From Candidatus Cloacimonadota bacterium (GTDB lineage: Bacteria > Hydrothermota > E44-bin80): DNA of 6,883 nt. Location of the stretch: contig SOKD01000057.1 of NCBI GenBank assembly GCA_004376305.1, positions 1 to 6,883 of the forward strand, in the 5' to 3' direction. How positions within the stretch are numbered: position 1 is the first letter of the stretch; every line of letters begins with the position of its first letter. The translations under genes were made by a program, and so were the position numbers. The notes beneath the pieces were generated by a model. It was not told the origin of the DNA and did not search any database. It was given only the letters and a program-made list of their open reading frames with translations. Of this stretch, positions 1 through 6,678 are shown in pieces.

Positions 1-159
1 GTGAATACAGCAATCCTTGGTGCTTTTGTTAAAGTTACGGGGGTTGTTAAGCTTGAATCGCTCCTTAAGGCAATAAAGGAGATTGTGCCAATAAAACCTG
101 AAGATAACGCTGCTGCAGCACAGGAAGCACACGATTCAGTAACTATTGAGGAGGGATAA
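1..159 (+). CDS. porG: 2-oxoacid:ferredoxin oxidoreductase gamma subunit, C-terminal end (partial)
   Basis: Reading frame 1 is open from the first base to TAA at 157-159 and gives the last 52 residues of a protein whose start lies outside the window. The GTG at position 1 is just an internal valine codon. The visible part begins with NTAILGAFVKVTG, followed by a short helix (LESLLKAIKEI) and an Ala-rich tail (DNAAAAQEAHDSV). This is the usual end of the gamma subunit, a protein of about 180-200 residues that in this enzyme family contributes to CoA/2-oxoacid handling. The assignment rests on this tail plus the delta, alpha and beta genes that follow directly; the gamma-delta-alpha-beta order is the one known from Thermotoga and Pyrococcus. 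The stop codon overlaps the next start by one base (TAATG), so translation is probably coupled. Whether the substrate is pyruvate or another 2-oxoacid cannot be seen here. Confidence 0.85.
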   Translation: MNTAILGAFVKVTGVVKLESLLKAIKEIVPIKPEDNAAAAQEAHDSVTIEEG

Positions 160-446
160 TGGCAAAAGGAAAGATCATCTATAAACGAGCAAAGGATATT
201 CCTTTGAATGCCATGTCCGTGGGTTCAATGTTGTTCAACAAAACAGGTGCGTGGCGCAATGTGAAACCAATTATTGATTACGATAATTGCATAAAATGTA
301 TGATTTGCTGGAAATTCTGTCCGGACATTTGCATCGTTATCGAGGATGAAAATCCGGTCATTGATTATGACTACTGTAAGGGATGTGCAGTTTGTGTCGT
401 TGAATGTCCGAAAAAGTGCATTTCTCTGGTAGAGGAGGGGAGATGA
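159..446 (+). CDS. porD: 2-oxoacid:ferredoxin oxidoreductase delta subunit (2x[4Fe-4S] ferredoxin)
   Basis: A 95-residue cytoplasmic ferredoxin-like subunit that should carry electrons from the beta-subunit cluster to free ferredoxin. Two classic motifs are present: C44-x2-C47-x2-C50-x3-C54-P and C73-x2-C76-x2-C79-x3-C83-P, enough for two [4Fe-4S] clusters. In this fold C44, C47 and C50 pair with C83, and C73, C76 and C79 with C54. The roughly 40-residue N-terminal extension before the first motif is typical of PorD and helps dock it to the other subunits. An additional cysteine follows each motif (C58 and C87, both in a CPxxC context). The start is ATG 159, set by AGGAGG at 149-154 with a four-base spacer. 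It overlaps the porG stop, and the porD stop overlaps the porA start as ATGA (443-446). No signal peptide or membrane segment is seen. Confidence 0.93.
   Translation: MAKGKIIYKRAKDIPLNAMSVGSMLFNKTGAWRNVKPIIDYDNCIKCMICWKFCPDICIVIEDENPVIDYDYCKGCAVCVVECPKKCISLVEEGR
433..438 (+). promoter_or_regulatory. Ribosome binding site that sets the porA start
   Basis: AGGAGG lies four bases before ATG 443, inside the end of porD. It supports ATG 443 rather than the in-frame upstream ATG at 404, which would add 13 residues unlike the family N-terminus and overlap porD by 43 bases. porD uses the same motif with the same spacing. Confidence 0.7.
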
Positions 447-1597
447 AACAGGTTATTATGGGAAACCATGCCCTTTCCTATGGGGCAATGTTATCCCGGG
501 TACAGGTCATAGCAGCATACCCTATTACTCCTCAGACTCAGGTGGTGGAGCTTCTCTCAGAGATGTGTGCGGATAAGACGCTTGATGCAGAATTCATTAA
601 AGTAGAATCTGAACATTCTGCAATGGCTGCATGTATTGGTGCCTCAGCGGTTGGGGCTCGGACGTTTACCGCAACGAGCGCGCAGGGGCTTGCGCTCATG
701 CACGAAATGATACATTGGGCAGTGGGTGCTCGCCTACCAGTTGTATTGGGGAACATAAACCGCGCAATGGGTCCGCCCTGGACCATATGGACTGACCAGA
801 ATGACAGTCTTTCCCAAAGGGACACCGGCTGCTTACAGTTCTATGCGCGGAGCAACCAGGAAGTCCTTGATTCGGTTATTCAGATGTTCAAGGTTTGTGA
901 ACAGATTCTGCTCCCTGGTATGATTATTCTCGATGCCTTTGCCTTATCCCATACTTCCGAGGTTGTTGATGTGCCGGATCAGAAGCTGGTTGACAAATAC
1001 CTTCCCCCGTTTCATCCACGGTACATACTTGATCCAAAAGAGCCGCATACCTTTGGTGGGTTGACAGGCCCGGATGGATACTACGAGTTGCGGTACAAAA
1101 TTGAAGAAGCAATACAGAGGGCAAAGAGTTTAATTAATGAGACTGGAAAAGAGTTTGGAGAATTATTTGGCAGAGCGTATGGCATGGTTGAAAAATACAA
1201 ACTGGATGATGCCGAAACTGTTCTCATCGCTTCTTCGACCATAGCGAGTACAGCGCGGATTGCGATTGATGAATTGCAGAATGAGGGAAAGAGCGTCGGT
1301 TTATTGAGGGTTCGAGTATTCCGCCCATTTCCAGCAGAGGAAATACGGGAGTTATTACAAAGCAGGAAGAAAGTGGCAGTTATCGACAGAAATATTTCCT
1401 TTGGCCATGAGGGAATTTTTGCACAGGAGATTAGATCCTCCCTCTATAATTGCAAGAATAAGCCACCTATCTGGGGATACATAACCGGTATTGGAGGAAG
1501 GGATGTGACCGTTGAAAATATTAAAGATATTGTCAATGATACGATAAAAAGTGATAAACCTTCCGGGGATATCATATGGAAAGGGGTAAGACTATGA
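443..1597 (+). CDS. porA: 2-oxoacid (probably pyruvate):ferredoxin oxidoreductase alpha subunit
   Basis: A 384-residue cytoplasmic subunit with the length usual for PorA. With beta it forms the thiamine diphosphate site that decarboxylates a 2-oxoacid, makes acyl-CoA and reduces ferredoxin. Domain I (about residues 1-240) carries YPITPQT (26-32) and ESEHSA (55-60). E57 aligns with the glutamate that activates the TPP aminopyrimidine in pyruvate:ferredoxin oxidoreductases. A TSAQG motif (78-82), like TASQG in relatives, follows, then a conserved segment with PPW, WTDQND and QRDTG. Domain II (about 260-375) is a transketolase-C-like fold with VFRPFP. The start is ATG 443, supported by AGGAGG; a longer reading from ATG 404 is less likely. 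The stop overlaps the porB start as ATGA. Pyruvate is the most common substrate for this subunit layout, but branched-chain 2-oxoacid (VOR) enzymes are close relatives and cannot be excluded. Confidence 0.92.
   Translation: MKQVIMGNHALSYGAMLSRVQVIAAYPITPQTQVVELLSEMCADKTLDAEFIKVESEHSAMAACIGASAVGARTFTATSAQGLALMHEMIHWAVGARLPVVLGNINRAMGPPWTIWTDQNDSLSQRDTGCLQFYARSNQEVLDSVIQMFKVCEQILLPGMIILDAFALSHTSEVVDVPDQKLVDKYLPPFHPRYILDPKEPHTFGGLTGPDGYYELRYKIEEAIQRAKSLINETGKEFGELFGRAYGMVEKYKLDDAETVLIASSTIASTARIAIDELQNEGKSVGLLRVRVFRPFPAEEIRELLQSRKKVAVIDRNISFGHEGIFAQEIRSSLYNCKNKPPIWGYITGIGGRDVTVENIKDIVNDTIKSDKPSGDIIWKGVRL
1581..1586 (+). promoter_or_regulatory. Ribosome binding site that sets the porB start
   Basis: AAGGGG lies seven bases before ATG 1594. 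Nothing comparable is well placed before the in-frame ATG at 1576, which would only add the residues MERGKT. ATG 1594 also gives the same ATGA stop-start overlap seen at the porD-porA junction. Confidence 0.6.
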
Positions 1598-2502
1598 AAC
1601 TCTCAATACCTGAAGAAGAACTTGTTGGTTCGGGACACCTTGCATGCCAGGGATGTGGAGCTACGCTTTGCATGCGGTATGCATTGAAAGCGCTCGGGCA
1701 AAATACAATTCTTGATATTCCTGCCTGCTGCTGGTCTGTCATTGATGGTCCCTTTCCCCACACATCGGTGAAAGTTCCTCTCTTTCATACTGCTTTTGAA
1801 ACGGCTGCATGTGTTGCATCAGGTATCCGTGCAGGACTTGATGTTCTTGGTAGGGGTGAGACAAATGTGGTTGCATGGGCTGGCGATGGGGGAACATTTG
1901 ACATCGGTATTCAGGCATTATCCGGTGCCACAGAAAGGAATGATAATATTATCTACATCTGCTATGACAACGAAGCATACATGAATACTGGAATTCAGAG
2001 AAGTTCAGCAACTCCCTACGGAGCCTGGACAACGACAACACCGGTAAAGCACTTCAAGAAAATGCCGAAGAAGGACCTGGTAAGGATAATGGCTGCACAC
2101 AGAATACCCTACACAGCAACTGCCTCTGTCGGGTATCCTGAGGATTTCATTGCAAAGGTGAAAAAGGCAAAGGAGATTCAGGGAACAACATTTTTGCACA
2201 TTTTCAGTCCCTGTCCACCAGGATGGAAGTCACAACCCGAGAAAAGCATACAGCTTGCGCGGCTCGCTGTTAGTACATGCTACTTTCCCGTTTACGAGAT
2301 TGAAAATGGAGAGAAGTATACGGTCAATAAAGTGATAAAAAAGCCGCGTCCGGTAAAGGAGTTTCTTGAGCAACAGGGAAGATTCAGACACCTTACCGAA
2401 GAGCAGGTGAACGGGATTCAAAAGAATGTAATTGTTTCTTACAATGAACTTCTCAAGAAAGCTGGTTTGGACCTTGAAGTTCATGTTGAGATAAAAAAAT
2501 AG
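1594..2502 (+). CDS. porB: 2-oxoacid (probably pyruvate):ferredoxin oxidoreductase beta subunit, TPP-binding
   Basis: A 302-residue cytoplasmic catalytic subunit of normal PorB length. The thiamine diphosphate/Mg motif is complete: GDGGTFDIG starts at G97-D98-G99 and ends in YDNEAYMNTG, with N126 as the downstream Asn. Cysteines that ligate the single [4Fe-4S] cluster in this family are visible: C18 and C21 in CQGCG, C45 or C46 in PACCWS, and C207 in SPCPPGW. The C-terminal part contains KPRPVKEFLEQQGRFRHL, a segment found in POR-type beta subunits of bacteria and archaea. The chosen start is ATG 1594, behind AAGGGG; ATG 1576 is a less likely alternative. It is the last gene of the porGDAB set. 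No strong intrinsic terminator is visible in the 94 bases after its TAG, so some readthrough into the next gene is possible. Confidence 0.93.
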   Translation: MKLSIPEEELVGSGHLACQGCGATLCMRYALKALGQNTILDIPACCWSVIDGPFPHTSVKVPLFHTAFETAACVASGIRAGLDVLGRGETNVVAWAGDGGTFDIGIQALSGATERNDNIIYICYDNEAYMNTGIQRSSATPYGAWTTTTPVKHFKKMPKKDLVRIMAAHRIPYTATASVGYPEDFIAKVKKAKEIQGTTFLHIFSPCPPGWKSQPEKSIQLARLAVSTCYFPVYEIENGEKYTVNKVIKKPRPVKEFLEQQGRFRHLTEEQVNGIQKNVIVSYNELLKKAGLDLEVHVEIKK

Positions 2503-2506
2503 TTTG

Positions 2507-2534
2507 TTGCATAAGTACTAAAAGAATTTATAGT
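2507..2534 (+). promoter_or_regulatory. Possible sigma70-like promoter before the radical SAM gene
   Basis: TTGCAT (2507-2512) and TATAGT (2529-2534) are separated by 16 bases. The -10 box matches TATAAT at five of six positions, but the -35 box matches TTGACA at only three. An alternative -35, TTGTTG (2504-2509), has a 19-base spacer. The site lies in the only gap between porB and the next gene, where a promoter is expected. The start point would be near 2541, giving a leader of about 55 bases. This is prediction by eye only. Confidence 0.35.
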
Positions 2535-2550
2535 CAGTCATTTTTTCTAT

Positions 2551-2574
2551 CCATATCTGATTCACGTCAGATGG
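2551..2574 (+). repeat. Short inverted repeat in the leader of the radical SAM gene
   Basis: ATCTGA (2555-2560) and TCAGAT (2567-2572) form a perfect six-base stem around the loop TTCACG. With a two-base bulge (T2554 and A2555), the alternative pairing CCA-TCTGA with TCAGA-TGG gives eight pairs. It is not followed by a T-run on the plus strand; the run of six Ts lies before it (2541-2546), so it is not a standard terminator. It could be an mRNA leader hairpin, a 3'-end structure of the por transcript, a protein-binding site, or chance. Confidence 0.35.
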
Positions 2575-2596
2575 GAAACAAAATCGGGATGCATAC

Positions 2597-5065
2597 GTGA
2601 ATTTGGAACGATACCTTTTTTCTGTTATCAAGCCTGGTAGATACATAGGTTTTGAATATAATGCAGTGGTGAAAGATTGGAACAGCGTTGATGTTACCGT
2701 TGCCCTTTGCTATCCGGATCTGTATGAAATCGGCATGTGCAATTACGGTATCAACATTCTCTATTCCATTATTAACAGGAGAGATGATGCGCTCTGCGAA
2801 AGAGTGTTTGCCGTCTGGAGAGATTTTGAGAATATTCTGAGGGAGAAACGAATTTCCCTTACTTCTCTGGAAACGCAGACAGAACTTGCCCGATTTGATA
2901 TTATTGGGTTCAGTCTCGAATATGAGTTAACCTATACAAATATGATTACCATTCTTGACCTCGCAGGGATTCCCCACTATTCTGAATCAAGAGGTGATAA
3001 AGATCCGATAATCATTGCCGGAGGGTCGGCAATGTATAATCCCGAGCCTGTTGCTGCTTTCCTTGATGCTGTTGTTATCGGTGAAGGAGAAGAGGTGATA
3101 GAGGAAATTATCGATGCATATAAGGAATTGAAAAAAAAACGAGCTACGCGTCAAGAAATACTGCAGGCGTTTCATGATATTGCGGGTGTTTATGTACCTT
3201 CACTTCATGCAAAAGATGAAACAGTGCAGCGGAGATATGTGCATGAACTCAAAGAAGCTCTGTTTCCTCTTATGCCTATCGTGCCGTACATTTCCATTAC
3301 GCATGACAGGTTGACCGTTGAGATAATGAGAGGATGTACACAGGGATGCCGTTTTTGCCAGGCAGGTTTTGTTTCTCGACCGCTGAGAGAAGTTCCCCTT
3401 GAGGATATTGTTGGTGTTGCAACAAAGGGAATTCAAAAATCGGGATGGGAGGAAGTTTCACTCCTTTCGCTTTCTGTTTTTGAGCATTCAAGAATTCACA
3501 CAGTGATCAAAGCATTACAGTCGAAATTGAGGAACACATCAATTTCTCTACCATCGCTCCGGGGGGATGCCATAACACAGGAATTTGTTGAATCGCTAAA
3601 AGCAGTACGGAGATCTTCCCTGACACTTGCACCCGAGGCAGGAACAGAACGGTTGAGGAATTCAATGAATAAACATATTTCTGATGATGCTATTCTGCAG
3701 TCATGCGAGGTTGCTGCCAAGAATGGGTGGAAGAAGCTAAAGCTCTATTTTATGGTTGGTCTGCCCACGGAAACATCAATGGATATTGAAGGAATTATTG
3801 AACTGGTAAAGCGGATTCGGAGGATTACCGGGAGAACAGCTTTGAAGATCAGCATATCACCTTTTGTGCCGAAACCTCACACTCCTTTTCAATGGATGGC
3901 ACAGGATTCAATACGGCTTCTTGAGGAAAAAGAGCAATATGTACGAAGAGGTTTAGAAAAGTCAGGCATTGAGATAAGCTGGAGAAAACCTGAAGTTTCA
4001 TTTCTTGAAGCGGTGTTTTCAAGAGGAGATCGTTCCCTTTCGAGGGTTATTGAGATGGCGTGGAACCTGGGCTCGCGTTTTGAAGAATGGAGCGAGGAGT
4101 TTAATTTCTCACTCTGGCAGAAAGCATTTGATGCAACAGGTTTAGATCCGCAGCGGTTCGCAGAATGCTTAAAGGGAAAAGACCTTCCCTGGGGATTTGT
4201 CAATACCGGCGTTAAAGATTCATTTCTTGAGCAGGAAGAAAAACGGGCTCTCGAAAGCAGGAGTTCCGCAAACTGCATGCAGTCTCCCTGCAGAGGATGC
4301 GGAGTTTGTAATGAGACAGAACTCAGGAAACATAATGAACGAATTACCGATAGAAAGAAAAGAGAACATTCGGTGTATGGTCGAAGAAAAAAGAAGCAGG
4401 TGCTCTTTTCACCACTTTCGAAGAAGCGTTTACGCGTGAAGTATGAAAAGGCAAGGAGTCTTCGTTTTATATCACATCTTGATACTATCAGATTGATCGT
4501 GAGGGCATTGCGCCGGGCAAATATTGATGTTGCGTATACAAAGGGATACCGGAAACGTCCCCGTATTGCATTTGGTCCTCCGCTTCCATTGGGTATGACG
4601 GGAAAACAGGAATGTTTTGATCTTTTTTTTGACCACCCTTTTGCAGGAGATATCAGGTCAATGTTAAATAGCGTTCTCCCGAAAAATTTGCGGATTCTCG
4701 ATTCACGCCCGGTCTTTATAAAGTCACCTTCACTTTCCAGGATAGTGACCCTTTTACAATACCGTGTCGGACCGGTTGCAATTCCAGAGGAGAATATAGC
4801 TGCGTTTCTGAGTGAAAAAGAGATTATGGTGAAGCGGAAAAAGGGAGATGGCTACATCGAGTTCAATATGCGACCTTTTGTACACTCGCTGGAGAAAAGT
4901 GGTGAATATCTTGACATCTTGATCCGATTTCTTCCTGAAGGCAGTGTTAGGCTAAGCGAGGTCTTGTCTTATTTAGAAATTTCAATTGAAAACGGAATAA
5001 AGCAAGAAAGAATTGCACAATTTGCAGAGAAAGAAGGAGTATTTATTGATCCATTCGATTATTAA
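2597..5065 (+). CDS. Radical SAM protein fused to a C-terminal DUF2344 domain (TIGR03960-TIGR03936 type)
   Basis: An 822-residue cytoplasmic protein of unknown reaction. The N-terminus (about 1-200) resembles the B12-binding-like fold of this family, with YPDLYEIGM (39-47) and AGGSAMYNPEP followed by VIGEGEE; no DxHxxG cobalamin motif is seen, so B12 binding is doubtful. The radical SAM core (about 235-470) has C247-x3-C251-x2-C254 for the SAM-binding [4Fe-4S] cluster, then APEAG (345-349) and MVGLPTE (386-392). A second cysteine set, C560-x4-C565-x2-C568-x2-C571, precedes a very basic linker (about 574-611). DUF2344 (about 612-822) has RFISHLD (623-629) and a conserved FGPPLPLG (659-666). 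In many bacteria these two parts are adjacent separate genes; here they are one frame. The start is GTG 2597: an in-frame stop at 2558 leaves no upstream ATG, GTG or TTG, and homologues begin with a similar LERYL...KPGRYIG stretch. The Shine-Dalgarno site (GGGA, 2586-2589) is weak. The RNase gene 12 bases downstream suggests an operon and a link to RNA or ribosomes. Confidence 0.88.
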   Translation: MNLERYLFSVIKPGRYIGFEYNAVVKDWNSVDVTVALCYPDLYEIGMCNYGINILYSIINRRDDALCERVFAVWRDFENILREKRISLTSLETQTELARFDIIGFSLEYELTYTNMITILDLAGIPHYSESRGDKDPIIIAGGSAMYNPEPVAAFLDAVVIGEGEEVIEEIIDAYKELKKKRATRQEILQAFHDIAGVYVPSLHAKDETVQRRYVHELKEALFPLMPIVPYISITHDRLTVEIMRGCTQGCRFCQAGFVSRPLREVPLEDIVGVATKGIQKSGWEEVSLLSLSVFEHSRIHTVIKALQSKLRNTSISLPSLRGDAITQEFVESLKAVRRSSLTLAPEAGTERLRNSMNKHISDDAILQSCEVAAKNGWKKLKLYFMVGLPTETSMDIEGIIELVKRIRRITGRTALKISISPFVPKPHTPFQWMAQDSIRLLEEKEQYVRRGLEKSGIEISWRKPEVSFLEAVFSRGDRSLSRVIEMAWNLGSRFEEWSEEFNFSLWQKAFDATGLDPQRFAECLKGKDLPWGFVNTGVKDSFLEQEEKRALESRSSANCMQSPCRGCGVCNETELRKHNERITDRKKREHSVYGRRKKKQVLFSPLSKKRLRVKYEKARSLRFISHLDTIRLIVRALRRANIDVAYTKGYRKRPRIAFGPPLPLGMTGKQECFDLFFDHPFAGDIRSMLNSVLPKNLRILDSRPVFIKSPSLSRIVTLLQYRVGPVAIPEENIAAFLSEKEIMVKRKKGDGYIEFNMRPFVHSLEKSGEYLDILIRFLPEGSVRLSEVLSYLEISIENGIKQERIAQFAEKEGVFIDPFDY

Positions 5066-5077
5066 AAGGAAAGGTGA

Positions 5078-6610
5078 ATGATGCAAAGCAATAAAGCAGG
5101 TATCTTGGAGGGCAATAGAATTATTTTGAATACGACGGTAAATGAGATCAGGGTTGCCCTTGTTGAAGACGGAAGGTTAACTGAGTTTTTTGTAGAGAGA
5201 GCTGATATTGAAAGAATGATAGGAAATATTTATAAGGGAAGGGTTGTTTCAGTTCATTCTGGACTCAAAGCCGCATTTGTGGATATTGACGCAAATAAGG
5301 CAGCATTCCTTCCTCTTACGTGGGTTTCAGAAGAGAATGATTTTGATATTGATGAAGATTCTTCTTCCGTTGAGACTGTTCGTGTTGAGTCCGGAAATGA
5401 ACTTCTTGTACAGGTGATCAAAGACCCACTGGGTACAAAAGGTGCGCGAGTGACTACAAATGTTTCCATTCCGGGGAAGTTCCTTGTCCTTACTCCCCTG
5501 AGCAACAAAGTTGCAGTCTCCAGAAAAATCCCGGACAGGAAAGAAAGAGATCGGTTAAAGAGAATTATCAGGAAATTAAAGCCAAAGGATATGGGATTTA
5601 TTATCAGGACTGCTGCAGAAGGTGGAAACGAAAAGGATTTTCAAGTAGACATTAAGAGGCTTTTACGGATATGGTCAAAAATCAGACAAATTGCTTTGAA
5701 AAAAACGAAAAAAAACGTTCCTGCACTTATACACAAGGATACAGAACTTGTTATACGACTCATGAGGGACCTTCTTACGGAAAGAATTAATGAAGTTGTG
5801 GTTGATTCGAAAGAGGAACAAAAGAAGATTCTCAAGTATATTAGTTTTATTACTCCGGGGATGGCAAAAAAGGTGAATCTTTACCAGGGAAAAGAATCTA
5901 TCTTTAGAGCGTACAAGATACAGAATGAAATCACTACAATGCTGAATAAAAGGATTAAACTTAAAAGCGGCGGATACATCATCATTGAACCGACCGAAGC
6001 TTTGGTTGCCATTGATGTAAATAGCGGAAAATCATTGTCCGCTACCGTTCCGGAGAAACTTGCATTGATAACAAATCTTGAAGCAGCTACAGAGATTGCG
6101 CAGCAGCTTCGCCTCAGGGATATCGGGGGTATTATTGTTGTTGACTTTATTGATATGGAAAAAGCAAGGAGCAGGGAACAGGTTCTATCAACCTTCAAAA
6201 AAGCAATGAGAGGGGACAGAGCACGGTATAAGCTCCTTTGTATTAGCAATCTTGGTCTTATGGAGATGACGAGAAAGAGGGTGAGTCCTGAAATTGCACA
6301 GTCGTTCTTTGATATTTGCCCTGTATGTGAAGGCAAGGGAAAGGTTCTTTCTCAGATACATCTATCCCTTAAGGTTATTAGAGGGATTGAATCTAAAGCG
6401 AAAAAACTCACTGATAGAAGTATAATACTGTATGGTCACCCGGAATTTATTGATTTCTTCAGCAAGGAATTTTCTGACAGGCTTGCTCATTTTTCCAGGA
6501 AATTCAGGATATCGATACAACTGAGAAAGGATGCTGCTTTTAGTATTGATTCCTTGAAGATTTTTGACAATGAAAAACTGAAGGATATTACAGGAGTTGT
6601 ATTGGAGTAA
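5078..6610 (+). CDS. rng: Ribonuclease E/G family endoribonuclease, RNase G-like
   Basis: A 510-residue Mg-dependent, single-strand-specific endoribonuclease. Relatives process rRNA and begin mRNA decay. An S1 RNA-binding domain starts near residue 46 (GNIYKGRVVSV) and contains an acidic insert (DFDIDEDSSS). The 5'-sensor pocket has R177-T178 in IIRTA, matching R169-T170 of E. coli RNase E. The DNase I-like catalytic part has D313 and N315 in AIDVNSG and D356 in VVDFIDM, equivalent to D303, N305 and D346. The Zn-link cysteines C414 and C417 (CPVC) match C404 and C407; the D-to-D and D-to-C spacings are identical to E. coli. The chain ends about 90 residues later with no degradosome scaffold, so it is closer to RNase G (489 residues in E. 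coli) than to RNase E. Two in-frame ATGs (5078, 5081) follow AAAGGAAAGGTGA; either may be used. It is probably cotranscribed with the radical SAM gene. Confidence 0.92.
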   Translation: MMQSNKAGILEGNRIILNTTVNEIRVALVEDGRLTEFFVERADIERMIGNIYKGRVVSVHSGLKAAFVDIDANKAAFLPLTWVSEENDFDIDEDSSSVETVRVESGNELLVQVIKDPLGTKGARVTTNVSIPGKFLVLTPLSNKVAVSRKIPDRKERDRLKRIIRKLKPKDMGFIIRTAAEGGNEKDFQVDIKRLLRIWSKIRQIALKKTKKNVPALIHKDTELVIRLMRDLLTERINEVVVDSKEEQKKILKYISFITPGMAKKVNLYQGKESIFRAYKIQNEITTMLNKRIKLKSGGYIIIEPTEALVAIDVNSGKSLSATVPEKLALITNLEAATEIAQQLRLRDIGGIIVVDFIDMEKARSREQVLSTFKKAMRGDRARYKLLCISNLGLMEMTRKRVSPEIAQSFFDICPVCEGKGKVLSQIHLSLKVIRGIESKAKKLTDRSIILYGHPEFIDFFSKEFSDRLAHFSRKFRISIQLRKDAAFSIDSLKIFDNEKLKDITGVVLE

Positions 6611-6634
6611 AGCGATGCAATTGATAATCCATCG

Positions 6635-6655
6635 AAATCCTGTGGATTTATTTTT
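6635..6655 (+). terminator. Weak intrinsic terminator candidate after rng
   Basis: AAATCC (6635-6640) and GGATTT (6644-6649) form a six-base stem with the three-base loop TGT, followed by A and five Ts (6651-6655). The layout fits a Rho-independent terminator, but the stem has only two G-C pairs and should be unstable. It sits 25 bases after the rng stop, in the 68-base spacer before the next gene. Partial readthrough is likely if it works at all. Confidence 0.35.
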
Positions 6656-6667
6656 GCCGAAAGCAAT

Positions 6668-6673
6668 GGAGGG
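6668..6673 (+). promoter_or_regulatory. Ribosome binding site of the PhoU-like gene
   Basis: GGAGGG lies five bases before ATG 6679 and selects it over the out-of-frame ATG at 6674. No clear promoter is visible in the short spacer, so the gene may depend on transcription from rng. Confidence 0.6.
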
Positions 6674-6678
6674 ATGAA

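Noticed and set aside
404..442. Upstream ATG giving porA 13 more residues
   Set aside because: It would overlap porD by 43 bases, has no well-placed Shine-Dalgarno site and adds residues unlike the family start, whereas ATG 443 has AGGAGG four bases upstream.
2541..2574. T-run plus inverted repeat as a terminator after porB
   Set aside because: The T-run comes before the stem on the plus strand, and on the minus strand the stem is followed by As, so neither direction gives the stem-then-T layout.
3889..4278. 129-codon open frame on the minus strand
   Set aside because: It lies wholly inside the radical SAM gene, is rich in Ser, Arg and Phe, resembles no known family and has no convincing start context; it is a shadow of the plus-strand codons.
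4197..4439. 80-codon plus-strand frame within the radical SAM gene
   Set aside because: It overlaps the cysteine cluster and basic linker in another frame, and the cysteine motif makes sense only in the main frame.
5710..5716. A-AAA-AAC heptamer in rng as a possible -1 frameshift site
   Set aside because: The heptamer is in the right frame, but the shifted frame ends after about 25 codons, no stimulatory stem or internal Shine-Dalgarno site is evident, and Lys-rich stretches in A-rich genes produce such runs by chance.
5881..6336. 151-codon open frame on the minus strand
   Set aside because: It lies opposite the catalytic core of the RNase gene, whose conserved residues explain the sequence; its hydrophobic, Ser-rich translation is typical of an antisense shadow.
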